Positions 1 through 9,220 of a DNA stretch of 64,000 bases are shown piece after piece. The notes beneath the pieces are model-generated. The model had not been told where the DNA came from, did no database searches, and was given only the letters and a program-made list of their open reading frames with translations. The translations under genes and the position numbers were made by a program. Source of the DNA: Aliamphritea spongicola (GTDB lineage Bacteria; Pseudomonadota; Gammaproteobacteria; Pseudomonadales; Balneatricaceae); contig AP025283.1 of NCBI GenBank assembly GCA_024347235.1, positions 186,001-250,000 of the forward strand, in the 5' to 3' direction. Position 1 is the stretch's first letter. Every line of letters begins with the position of its first letter.

Positions 1-2
1 TG

Positions 3-359
3 ACTCTGCATATGGAAGGCTGGTCGGATCTGGGGGTGGCGGTGCCGTCACCGGGTAATCAGATTCAGGGCTCTGTATTGCTGGAAGTCGATGATGAGTC
101 GCTGGCGATTCTGGATGACTTTGAAGAAGCCGACGTGGGATTGTATATGCGCAAGCTGGCCATTATCCGTCTGGAAGACGGTCAGGAAGCACAGGTGTTT
201 GTATATGCCGGTACGCCTAAGTCCCGTGAGTTTTTGCAGGGCGAATGGGATGAGCAAAGCTTTATCAGCCAGCATTATGACAGCTATAAGGAAGAGATTA
301 TTCCTGCCTTTCTTGAGGAGCGTGCACTGCGTCGGGCCGCGAAGAAGGATGCTGAATAA
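3..359 (+). CDS. Gamma-glutamylcyclotransferase/AIG2-like protein, 5' partial
   Basis: The reading frame is already open at the left edge, so the N-terminus and the usual phosphate-binding loop are outside the window. The visible part (about 118 codons) shows the second half of an AIG2/GGCT-like fold: an acidic 'LDDFEEAD' stretch followed by a tyrosine and 'MRKLAIIRLEDG', which resembles the region around the catalytic acid in this family, then 'VFVYAG'. Family members cyclise gamma-glutamyl or gamma-glutamylamine compounds, but small bacterial members are mostly uncharacterised, so the substrate is unknown. The C-terminus is Arg/Lys/Ala-rich. The gene ends just before a bidirectional terminator shared with the convergent crc gene. 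Confidence 0.6.
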   Translation, partial: TLHMEGWSDLGVAVPSPGNQIQGSVLLEVDDESLAILDDFEEADVGLYMRKLAIIRLEDGQEAQVFVYAGTPKSREFLQGEWDEQSFISQHYDSYKEEIIPAFLEERALRRAAKKDAE

Positions 360-375
360 CAGCATGAACTGATAC

Positions 376-403
376 AAAAATGCCGGCGTATGCCGGCATT
401 TTT
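376..403. terminator. Bidirectional intrinsic terminator
   Basis: A perfect 12-bp stem (376-387 with 392-403) encloses a 4-base loop; its outer pairs are an A-run on the left and a T-run on the right, so it can terminate in both directions. It sits between the convergent cyclotransferase-like gene and crc. Confidence 0.9.
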
Positions 404-408
404 ATGTG

Positions 409-1174
409 TCAGATATCGTAATCGATAATCACCGGTGCGTGTGCCGAGAAGGCTTTTCCCGGTAGATACGGGCAGACTTGATGGTTTTGCGCAGGTTTGC
501 TGTGGTGATCTGGTAATCCAGACGGGCACCTTCGTTCAGTTCCCGGGCACGGTTGTATTCCGGCCACCAGGTGTACTGATGATCAGCGTGGTTCACCTGA
601 CGGAAGGCATCCACATAGCCCATCTCATCAAATATATCCGCCATCCATTCCCGTTCGTGGGGCAGGAAACCGGATACGCTCTGATTCACGTACCAGTTAC
701 TCAGGTCAACGGGTTTGTGAGCAATGTGAAGCGGGCCACAGAAGATAAACTCACGGCGTTTGCGCAGGGTTTTAGTCAGGTGCCCCGCCAGCAGGTCCAT
801 GTATTCTTCTTTTTCCGCCTGGGCTTCATCGCTCTTCAGGCCGGATGGCATGCTCCATGAGGCAACGCTGACTTTATCAAAGTCTGCCTGAATGAAACGG
901 CCGTGGAAGTCGCACTGTTCAAACCCCAGCCCGGTCATAATGGCTTTGGGAATTTCACGGGTGTAAATGGCTACACCGCTGAAACCGTCCTCGAAGGCAT
1001 CAAAGAAATAGGCTTCATAGCCTTCGGGATGAAAACGGTCCGCATCCAGCTGATACTCTTTTGCGCGCAGATCCTGCAGACACACAACGTCTGCGTCCTG
1101 CTGGACCATCCAGTCGAAAAACCATTATCGGCAGCCTGTTCAATACCTTGGGTATTGAAGGTGATAACGCGCAT
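409..1174 (-). CDS. crc: Crc-like catabolite repression control protein (two frame breaks)
   Basis: This is an exonuclease III-fold protein of 255 residues after correction, starting 'MRVITFNTQG' at 1174. It resembles Pseudomonas Crc rather than true ExoIII. The position of the catalytic glutamate reads 'CLQDLRA', the metal/catalytic Asp-His motif near the C-terminus reads 'SAHAPV' instead of S-D-H, and the blocks 'GLGFE', 'QADFDKVS' and 'RLDYQ' match Crc. In Pseudomonas, Crc works with Hfq to silence translation of catabolic mRNAs and has no nuclease activity; I infer the same here. It lies divergent to pyrE, a neighbour it also has in Pseudomonas. Single bases are missing in a T-run near 1117 and an A-run near 455. 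Exodeoxyribonuclease III would be the generic automatic annotation. Confidence 0.75.
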
Positions 1175-1451
1175 AGAACAAAAATCCTGAAAAAGTATCA
1201 AATGTATGAAAGATTACTATCGAGCCCGCATTGTATAAGGGATGCGGCGAAAATTGAATTGATTTCATACCGGCTTTGGTGAATTTTCAGATTCAGTCTG
1301 GTGAATAAAATTGCTCTGAAGCAAGTCTGCAGACATTTAAAACTGCCGTTTGAGGTTTGGGTAGTGGGAATATGCGTGGAATTCCATGGAGAGACAGACG
1401 TTAATCCTGTATGATGCGCGCAATTTTTAACCAGTCACCGGGAAAGCCAGC

Positions 1452-2093
1452 ATGCAGGATTATCAGAGAGAATTTATTGAATTTGCCATCGACAAAGAAG
1501 TGCTACGTTTTGGCGAGTTTACTCTAAAGTCGGGCCGTACCAGCCCGTACTTCTTTAATGCAGGTCTGTTTAACAGCGGTGAAGCACTGGCCCGTCTGGG
1601 ACGCTGTTATGCGGCGGCCATCCAGCAATCCGGTATTGAGTATGATGTGCTGTTAGGCCCTGCGTATAAAGGTATCCCGCTGGCCGCCACTACCTGTGTA
1701 GCGCTGGCCACCGACTTCGGTCAGGACGTGCCTTACGTATTTAACCGTAAAGAAGCTAAGAGCCACGGTGAAGGCGGTAATCTGGTAGGTGCGCCCCTGG
1801 AGGGCCGGGTACTGATCATTGACGATGTGATTACCGCCGGTACTGCTATCCGTGAAGTGATGACTATTATCGAGCAGGCCGGTGCGACGCCGGCAGGTAC
1901 AGTTATTGCTCTGAACCGTCAGGAAAAGGGTAAAGGTGAACTATCTGCAATTCAGGAAGTTGAACGTGACTACAACATGCCGGTTGCTTCAATTGTATCG
2001 CTGGAAAATGTCCTGACCTATCTGGAAGAGCAGGGTAATAAAGCTCAGCAGGTGGATGCGATCCGCGCCTACCGTGAAGCCTACGGTATTTAA
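1452..2093 (+). CDS. pyrE: Orotate phosphoribosyltransferase
   Basis: An intact 213-residue protein, the normal length for PyrE. It converts orotate and PRPP to orotidine 5'-monophosphate in pyrimidine biosynthesis, as a cytoplasmic dimer. The PRPP-binding signature '[13 protein letters not shown]' lies around residues 120-132; the N-terminal '[14 protein letters not shown]' and the flexible loop with '[11 protein letters not shown]' are characteristic. The start at 1452 is supported by an 'AAAG' purine-rich stretch upstream. A strong terminator follows 20 bases after the stop, so the gene is probably monocistronic. Confidence 0.97.
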   Translation: MQDYQREFIEFAIDKEVLRFGEFTLKSGRTSPYFFNAGLFNSGEALARLGRCYAAAIQQSGIEYDVLLGPAYKGIPLAATTCVALATDFGQDVPYVFNRKEAKSHGEGGNLVGAPLEGRVLIIDDVITAGTAIREVMTIIEQAGATPAGTVIALNRQEKGKGELSAIQEVERDYNMPVASIVSLENVLTYLEEQGNKAQQVDAIRAYREAYGI

Positions 2094-2114
2094 TACCGGG
2101 CTGGTCTTTCAGCA

Positions 2115-2140
2115 AAAAACACCGCCAAGGCGGTGTTTTT
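2115..2140 (+). terminator. Intrinsic terminator of pyrE
   Basis: A perfect GC-rich hairpin (115-126 paired with 129-140 in the 2100s) is preceded by an A-run and followed by five T residues. It lies directly after pyrE, and the symmetry means it can also serve the convergent small gene at 2169. Confidence 0.9.
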
Positions 2141-2168
2141 ATGTCCGGCGAAACCGCCAGCTCAGTAA

Positions 2169-2294
2169 TTACCACTGCATGATGGTAGTCAGTGCAATAG
2201 GGACCGGCATCGTAATCCAGGCCAGTGCGGCCAGATTGATGATGAACCAGATTGGTCCTGAGCTGTCACGGAAGTTTTCGTCATGATCGGCCAT
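2169..2294 (-). CDS. Small single-pass membrane protein, 41 residues
   Basis: A short ORF with a hydrophilic N-terminus ('MADHDENFRDSSG') and one hydrophobic segment (about residues 15-38, with the run 'WFIINLAALAWITMP'). A longer in-frame extension to 2444 exists, but the start at 2294 is preceded by a GGGTGAG ribosome-binding sequence at a proper distance, and the protein begins sensibly there. I do not recognise the family; it looks like the many small inner-membrane proteins of unknown role. It is convergent with pyrE. Confidence 0.6.
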   Translation of the reverse strand: MADHDENFRDSSGPIWFIINLAALAWITMPVPIALTTIMQW

Positions 2295-2624
2295 GATCTC
2301 ACCCTTTAATTGGCAATTTTTAGGGCAACGGCGGTGTTTATAAACGGCATTAAACCGTGGCAATACGGGATTGCACTGGGGACACCCTGTTGCATGCATA
2401 GAACTGTTACTGCGTGAAGTTATGCGGCGCACTTTTTCAGACACTGCGGGTAGGCGTTAAGGCCGGATTCGCAGGGTCTTAAGTATCTTGTCATGACTTC
2501 AGTCGCAGGGGATTCTATCAGTTAGCGAAGGGCGGCGGTAGTTAGCGGCTGGAGGAATTACACTTGTGTGTGATACTTTCCTTTCAGCACATGTTTTTTG
2601 AGCGTTTTCAGTCAGGTACTTCTT
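2295..2624. other. Intergenic region, no gene seen
   Basis: A 330-base divergent spacer between the small membrane protein and the DUF748 gene. It must hold the promoters of both, but I see no clear -35/-10 pair, operator or structured RNA. Confidence 0.5.
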
Positions 2625-5436
2625 ATGCGTATGCATTTCGCCGTTAAAGTCATTCTTGCCATTATTCTGTTGATAAGTCTGTTACTGCATTCCGCCGTGT
2701 ATATCGGTCGGGATCTGGCGGCGGACTGGCTGTTGGATCAGGGCGCGGAGTATGCGGGGATTGAACGCCTGAAAATTGGCTGGCTGACCGGTGTAGTGCG
2801 TCTTGAAGGGGTTGATGTACGGACTCCCGGGCAGCGGGACCTTAAACTGGAATCCCTTTACCTTAAGATTGATCTGGCAGCGCTGACTGAGCAACGGGTC
2901 TGGATCCGCCAGCTTAATATTCACGGACTCTACGGCGACATCACCCAGCACACCGAAGGTGAGCATAAAGGGGCGCTGCAGATCGGACCGGTGCTGATTC
3001 CGGCAGCGACTGAAGAACCTGCAGCAGAAGAAGATACCGGCAGCTCCGAATGGCAGGTGGGTATCAGCCAGCTGAGTATCAGTCAGCTGGACTGGAAGAC
3101 CGATTTACCCGCTCAGAAGCACCATCTGGTGCTTGCCGAGGCAGGACTGGAAGGTTTGTATTTCTGGGCCCCCGTCATGCCAGTACACTGAACCTTGCCG
3201 GTAACCTGAACGGCGCTGACTTTTCTGTCGGCGGGGATGTTGTTGCCCTGGCTGAAGATAAGTTTGCCAATCTTAAGCTGACCATCGCACCGCTGACGCT
3301 GCAGGCATTCACGTCTAAGGCTGTGCCGGGGCTGAAGGGTAATTTAAGTACTGATCTGACCGTGCACCTTAAACTCAGCGGCGATGATATTCATCTGCAG
3401 CAAACAGGTTTGCTGAAACTGGAAGATTTCAGCTGGCAGAGTGACGGTGTGGATTTGCAGCAACAGGCAGTGAGCTGGCAGGGGCAGATTGATGCCGCGG
3501 TCGTTGGCGGAGGACTTAAAGATGCCAGCCTGGACGGTGCTATAAAGGGTTCTCAGACCCAACTTAAGCTGGGAGATGTTCAGCAGGCGGACCTGCAGTC
3601 GCTCAGCTGGAAAGGAAAGATTGATGCCACCATGGAGTCGTTACAGCACAACGGTGCGTTACAGCTGGATAAGGTGCGCTGGCAGGATACCGGGCTGGAT
3701 GTGCAGCAACAGCAGCTCAGCTGGAATGGCGGTCTGACCGTTAAACTGCCAGGTCAGCAGTTAAAGAGCCTTAAACTGGACGGTAAAGTAGCCGGTACCG
3801 GTACACAGGTTGAACAGGGCAGTGCGCTGCAACTGGCGTTGCAGAGCCTGAGCTGGCAGGGCAATGTTGCCCTTGATAACAGCGGTAAGGCTGCTGAGGG
3901 TGATGCTGAAGCCACTGCTCAGCAGGATTTAGCCGTTACCGGTGAAAGCCTGCAACTTGAAGGTCTGAAAGTGCATAACCGTAAGGTCACTTCCGATCTG
4001 CTGATGCTGGCAAAAATATCGTTGCAGAAGCTGAAGTTTGAGCAGAAGAGCGGCAGCGGTGATGATGGGATGCGAGTACAGCTGGCTGAAACCGCCCTGT
4101 CAGGCATTGTGGCTCAACATAAGAAACCGCTGAGTAAAATCAACAGCCTGCAGTTGCGGGAGCTGGCCTATGATTCCCGGGGGATGTGACCATCAGTAAG
4201 GTTACCCTGCGTGATACTCAAAACCATGTTGTCATTGCCAAGGGCGGTAAACCCGCAGTGATTGATGGCTATCTGGAAGCGCTGAGCGGTCTGGCGGGAG
4301 AACCATCAGCGGAAGCTGCAGACACGAAAAACAGCAAAAAACAGGCACCTGCCGGCCCTGCAATGCGGGTGCGTATCGGTGAAATTGCCCTGGCCGGTAA
4401 GAATCAGGTGTTGTTTACCGACAACAACGCAGACCCTGCGTTTAAAGGCGATATTCTGATCAAGTCAGCCAGCCTGAAACAGTTGGATACCGCCAGCAAG
4501 AAATCTTCGCCATTTACGGCCGACATCGAACTGAAACCTTTTACCAAGCTGAAGCTCAGCGGTAAAACCAATCTGGCCGGCGGTGGCGGTGATGCGGACT
4601 GGGATGCATCCCTTACCCAGCTGGAGTTACCGCGCTTAAGTCCCTACGCGATTGAAAATATCGGTTACTTTATTGAAAACGGCCAACTGGAGCTGACCAG
4701 TAAAGGCACCCTGCGTAACGAGCAGATTGAGGGTGAAAATAATATTGTGATTAACCGGCTGTCCGTTGATCCGGTGAATCAGGACAAGGTAGCAGGCTTT
4801 ACCAAGCAGCTGTCGATGCCGCTGGGTACGGCGATCATGATCCTGCAGGATGATGACGATAACATCGAACTGGATGTGCCGATCAGCGGGTCTCTGTCTG
4901 ATCCTGATTTCGGGCTGGACAGTGTGGTTAAAATTCTGGCCGGCAAAGGCCTTAAGCAGGCTGCGTTCAGCTTTCTGGCTAAATCCTTACAGCCTTACGG
5001 GGCACTGATCAGTCTGGCGGAAACCGCCATCGATGCTGCCTCTGACGGTACCTTTATCAATCTTGAGCCGGTGGCGTTTACACCGGGATCAGCCCAGCTG
5101 AACAACAAGGCCCGGGATTATCTGGGTAAGGTTGAGTCCATGCTGAAAGAGCGTAAAGGCATGCGGCTGAATATCTGCGGACAGGCGGTATCCCAGGATG
5201 CTGCGTTACTGAATGCCCGGTTACTGGAAGCGAATGCACAGCGGGCGGAGCCGCTAACGGAAGAACAACTGGCTGCGGAGCTGAAAGCACAGCTGACGGC
5301 TCTGGCGCAGTCACGGAACGACAGCGTTAAACGTGAGCTGAGCAAACAGGTCAGCGGTGAGCGCTTATTCGTCTGTTTTGCCCTGCCAAAACTGGATGAT
5401 CCTAAAGCACTGCCGGTGGCGACGCTGGGATTGTAG
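2625..5436 (+). CDS. DUF748 / AsmA-like envelope protein (two frame breaks)
   Basis: After correction this is about 937 residues. An N-terminal membrane anchor (residues about 4-25, 'VILAIILLISLLLHS') is followed by a long periplasmic part rich in repeated beta-strand phrases such as 'LKLDGKVAGTG' and 'SLSWQG', as in AsmA-family proteins that bridge the periplasm. The C-terminal part with 'NRLSVDPVNQDKV' and 'PLGTAIMILQDDDDNIELDVPI' is typical of DUF748. Proteins of this group are proposed to move phospholipid or help outer-membrane assembly; the exact role is unknown. ATG 2625 is chosen because the hydrophobic anchor follows at once; the upstream TTG (2598) is weak. One C is missing near 3172 and one G near 4183. 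Confidence 0.8.
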
Positions 5437-5459
5437 TCCCCTTCGCTACTGGCCGGCCG

Positions 5460-7207
5460 CTACTGGCTCAGGGTCAGGCTGTTTTGTGGCTGGCTCTGAC
5501 TGCCGACAATCGGAATAACCGCAGTGATACGGGTGCCCCGGTCATGATTCTGGCGGACACTGAACGTGCCGCCCAGCGCCCGGACCCGCTCCCGCATACC
5601 GATCAGGCCGAAGCCGCTTTTAAACGCCTGGCTTTCCACATCAAACCCAACACCGTCATCGCTGATCAGCAGTTCCAGGCGGTCACCGCTGATATCACCG
5701 CGCTGGCCTTTGTCCAGCCGCTTTAATTCTATCCAGACGTTTTTAGCGTGGGCGTATTTGAGAATATTGCTGAATGCTTCCTGGGTCAGGCGAAACAGGG
5801 TGATGTTGTAATCTTCGGACATCTCATTCAGTGCCCCCGGAAATCCGTATGTAACTGAATGTTGTGCTCAGAAAACCGGTTGTTGGCAATACATTCCTGT
5901 AAGGCATCCATTAACCCCAGATCATCAAGTGCCGTGGGCCGCAGGGTGCGCATCAGGCCGTAGGTTACATCGTAAATGTTCTGTGCAATGGCATCGATTG
6001 AGTCTGCAGTCTGGTGAACAATGCTGTTTTCTTCAGGGTGTATGCGTTTAAGGATTTTGGCATCGGTGCGGATCGCGGTCAGCGACTGGCCAAGTTCATC
6101 ATGCAGTTCCCGGGATAAACTGCGCCGCTCTTTTCCTGAACCGCCAGAACCTGATGAGTCAGACGGCGGTTTTCTATCAGCTGATCACGTAATTCCTGGG
6201 TACGCATATGAATGCGCAGCTCCAGTTGCTGACGTTCTTTTTCAGTTTTTCATACAACTGCGCATGCTGGCTGGCGGATCTGACCCGCTGGCGCAGGAAG
6301 GCAAGCAGCAGGGCATAGCCACCGGCTGAACAGAATAAGATTGCCAGTAACAGCCCGGGGTTGAGGTCCTGCAGGCTGACCTTCTGAGTGATATTAAGTT
6401 TAAAGGACTGGCCGAAACGGTTAATTGTCCGGGTATCCTTCAGTGCTGGCAGCAGATCCGTTCCCAGCCCTGTGTTCTCGGTGGCAGTACGCTCATCCAG
6501 AACAATGTTATGTTCGCTGATGATCTGCGCCTGGGCACCTTCATTCATAAAGTTTGCATTGGGCAGCAGGCTGGCAATGTTGACAATGATTGAGGCGATA
6601 TAGAGGTTTTGCGCGTTCGGCGCCGCATTACGGTCGTAAAATGCGAGGAACAGAGCGTAAACCTGCGAGGTGTTTTCGCCTCTGAACGGCGCGGAGGATA
6701 CTGGCTGGTGGTAACGCTGGGCAAAACTCAGGGTTTCGCTGAGGGCTGGATCATCTTCCAGATTATGTCCCATGAGATAACGGGTGTCGGCTGTCAGTGG
6801 CTCGATAAAGGTCAGCGGGAAGTTAGTGTTGGCCAGTACTTCCTGGCTCAGATCCGGCTGGCCAAACAGGGGTTCGAACGGGCTGGCAGCAACGTGTGCC
6901 GGCGGTGGAGACGCTGCCTGTTGCTGAATCTGAAAGCGCATAATCTGCGGATAACGTTTGTGCATTTCATTCGCATAGCTGCGGATGGTGACAAAGTCCC
7001 GTGGGTTAGCGCTGACCAGCGCGGTGAAGTTCTGCAGCAGAATTTCGTTAATGTAGGTTTTTCGTAGACAGAGGAATAGACGTACTGAGTATTATTATTC
7101 AGCCGTTTTTGCAGCAGGGAATAACTCGACCTGACGGACAGTCCGAGCATTAAAACCGTGATGCTGATCCAGATCGCGGTCACTAGCGGAAACTGCGGTT
7201 TTGACAT
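5460..7207 (-). CDS. NarX-type sensor histidine kinase with CHASE-like periplasmic domain (four frame breaks)
   Basis: Corrected length is 583 residues. There is a TM helix at residues about 10-28, a large extracytoplasmic domain with CHASE-like features (to about 300), a second TM helix ('GLLLAILFCSAGGYALLLAFL'), a short coiled coil, then a HisKA_3 dimerisation/phosphoacceptor domain with 'SRELHDELGQSL' and a HATPase_c domain ('TQEAFSNILKYAHA', 'ISDDGVGFD', 'GFGLIGMRERV'). Such kinases phosphorylate LuxR/NarL-type response regulators. No such regulator is adjacent, so the kinase is an orphan here. Bases are missing near 7063 (A-run), 6241 (A-run), 6133 and 5836 (G-run). It is convergent with the DUF748 gene. 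Confidence 0.88.
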
Positions 7208-7361
7208 ATGTCTGATCTATCCATGAGTACAGGGACGAACCCTGACAATTACCTTTGCGGCGCAGACTGTTACTCCTGAAAAACATCTTTGCTGGCTGCG
7301 GTTTGCGCATCTGTGCGCGATGTTGCTGATACAAAGTCTAACCATTCTGAGGGTGGAAAAC

Positions 7362-7387
7362 AAAAAGGCACCCTAAGGTGCCTTTTT
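7362..7387 (-). terminator. Intrinsic terminator of sodB
   Basis: A perfect 11-bp stem (362-372 with 377-387 in the 7300s) has a 4-base loop and T/A-runs on both arms, 25 bases after the sodB stop codon. Confidence 0.9.
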
Positions 7388-7411
7388 CAGTGTGTTTGCA
7401 GGGTATGCAGA

Positions 7412-7996
7412 TTAGCCAGCCAGGTTCTGGTTGGCGAAGTCCCAGTTTACCAGCGCCCAGAAGGCTTTCAGGTAATCAGGACGTACATTGCGGAAATCGA
7501 TGTAGTAAGCGTGTTCCCAAAGGTCAACAGTCAGCAGGGCAGTCTGACCGCTGGTCATTGGCGTGCCAGCGTTGCTGGTGTTAACGATTTCCAGAGAACC
7601 GTCAGCGTTTTTAACCAGCCAGGTCCAGCTTGAACCGAAGTTGTTAACAGCTTTGTCGTTGAACTCTTCCTGGAATGCAGCGAAAGAACCCCATTTAGCG
7701 TTGATTGCATCAGCAATTGCGCCAGTAGGCTCGCCACCACCGTTTGGAGACAGGCTGTTCCAGTAGAAAGTGTGGTTCCAGATCTGCGCTGCGTTGTTGA
7801 AAACACCGCCGGCTGGTGCAGAAGTGATGATCTCTTCCAGAGACTTACCTTCAAACTCAGAACCTGGCACCAGGCCGTTCAGTTTTACAACGTAAGTGTT
7901 GTGGTGTTTGCCGTGGTGGAAGTCCAGAGTTTCAGAAGAAATGTGTGGTTCCAGGGCGTCTTTGGCGTATGGCAGGGCCGGTAATTCAAAGCTCAT
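7412..7996 (-). CDS. sodB: Iron superoxide dismutase
   Basis: An intact 194-residue cytoplasmic enzyme that dismutates superoxide to oxygen and hydrogen peroxide. Metal ligands are visible: His in 'LDFHHGKHH', His in '[10 protein letters not shown]', and Asp and His in 'VDLWEHAYY'. The '[14 protein letters not shown]' block with Gln is the Fe-type signature, as opposed to Mn-type enzymes. The gene is monocistronic by appearance: its own terminator follows, and a 207-base spacer precedes it. Confidence 0.97.
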   Translation of the reverse strand: MSFELPALPYAKDALEPHISSETLDFHHGKHHNTYVVKLNGLVPGSEFEGKSLEEIITSAPAGGVFNNAAQIWNHTFYWNSLSPNGGGEPTGAIADAINAKWGSFAAFQEEFNDKAVNNFGSSWTWLVKNADGSLEIVNTSNAGTPMTSGQTALLTVDLWEHAYYIDFRNVRPDYLKAFWALVNWDFANQNLAG

Positions 7997-8035
7997 AAGT
8001 ATGTACCTTCACGTCACGGTTTCAGCATAAAACCG

Positions 8036-8051
8036 TTAATATCGATATTAA
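8036..8051. promoter_or_regulatory. 16-bp perfect palindrome upstream of sodB
   Basis: TTAATATCGATATTAA is a perfect inverted repeat about 40 bases upstream of the sodB start codon, in the position expected for a promoter or operator. I cannot assign it to a known regulator; AT-rich palindromes can occur by chance. Confidence 0.35.
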
Positions 8052-8203
8052 TTTGTATATACAGCCAGGCAGGAAATACGATTTGGCTCGAGCCTGGAGG
8101 CCGCATAATAGCACTCAAACATAGGGTTTTGACAGAGGATTAAAGCCCTGTAATTTATAGGGGAAAAGACCCTGTCGGAAAAAGAATAGTTCAGACTGCG
8201 GCG

Positions 8204-9220
8204 TTAATCGACATTCACCAGCTCGGCAATTTTTAACAACTGAATCGGTGGGTACAGCTCTAGCTGGCGGGCCACCTGCATATTGATAAAAATGGAGTAG
8301 CGATTAAGGGAGGCGATGGGTAACTGCCCTGGCTGCTCACCTTTAAAGAGCACTTTCTCGGCCTGATTGGCTGCCAGCCGTCCCACATTGTAGTAACGGT
8401 TAGCAACTGCAATCAGACCATCAGAGCGGGTTACCATCACATCGTAGGCGCTGGCGACCGGTAAACCATGGCTGTTAGCGGCCTGAGTGAATGCGTCGCG
8501 GTGCTGGCGGTTATAGGAACTGGAACCTACATACACCGCATCGGCACCGGCGGATTTCAGCTCTGCCATAATGCTGTCCAGCTGATCTGGCAGCGGTTGG
8601 CCGTCGGGGCCCAGTTCATAGGTCCGGCTGAGCAGTTCGAAATTCATCTCTTTCGCCAGACTTTCCAGCTTGCGGGTATTCAGCACGGAATTAGCTTCAT
8701 TGCCGGCGTAAATAACACCGATGCGCTTGGCGTCCAGATAATCCTGCAGCACGCTTAGCTGTACCTGTTCCGGTACCCGGTTGCGGATACCGGTGACCAG
8801 TGGCCGGCCGCTGTCCGTATAGGATTTAATAATGCCGGCGCCCACCGGGTCAGCGACAATCATAAACAGCAGGGGAATCCCTTGCAGATATTGCTGTGCA
8901 TCCGCCCCGTTGACCGGACCAATAATGGCTTTGGATACGCTGGTGCCCCAGGTGACCACCAGGTCCGGCTGCAGCTGTCGGGCTTCTTCTATAAAGCCGG
9001 GCAGGCTGGCTTTGTTTTTAGCGGCATCGCGGATGGTCAGTTCCACCGGGAGGCGGTTATCCGCGATGTACTGTTTGAAACCTTCGCAGGCTTCTTCACA
9101 GCCCCGCCAGACCACCATATATACCTGCGCCGGGTTAGCGGCAGTGAAGGCTTCGGCTGCACTCAGCGTTGTACTGATCAGCAACGTCAGGGCGATGCAA
9201 AAGCGTCTGATTATGCGCAT
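8204..9220 (-). CDS. ABC-type substrate-binding protein (ABC_sub_bind family)
   Basis: An intact 338-residue protein with an N-terminal signal peptide ('CIALTLLISTTLSAAEA', cleaved near residue 22). The rest matches the ABC_sub_bind (TrpX-like/DUF534) family of periplasmic binding proteins: 'QPDLVVTWGTSVSKAI', 'PLLFMIVADPVGAGI', 'RIGVIYAGNEANSV' and a C-terminal 'AANQAEKVLFKGEQPGQLPI'. The ATG at 9220 has a perfect AGGAGG at the right distance and overlaps the end of the upstream transporter gene by 10 bases, so the two are translationally coupled. There is no ABC permease or ATPase gene nearby. I infer that it delivers a ligand to the sensor domains or the MFS carrier of this operon; the ligand is unknown. 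Confidence 0.85.
   Translation of the reverse strand: MRIIRRFCIALTLLISTTLSAAEAFTAANPAQVYMVVWRGCEEACEGFKQYIADNRLPVELTIRDAAKNKASLPGFIEEARQLQPDLVVTWGTSVSKAIIGPVNGADAQQYLQGIPLLFMIVADPVGAGIIKSYTDSGRPLVTGIRNRVPEQVQLSVLQDYLDAKRIGVIYAGNEANSVLNTRKLESLAKEMNFELLSRTYELGPDGQPLPDQLDSIMAELKSAGADAVYVGSSSYNRQHRDAFTQAANSHGLPVASAYDVMVTRSDGLIAVANRYYNVGRLAANQAEKVLFKGEQPGQLPIASLNRYSIFINMQVARQLELYPPIQLLKIAELVNVD

Noticed and set aside
2169-2444. A longer 91-residue version of the small membrane protein.
   Set aside because: The extension is basic and cysteine-rich with no match to a signal or domain, while the internal start at 2294 has a good ribosome-binding site.
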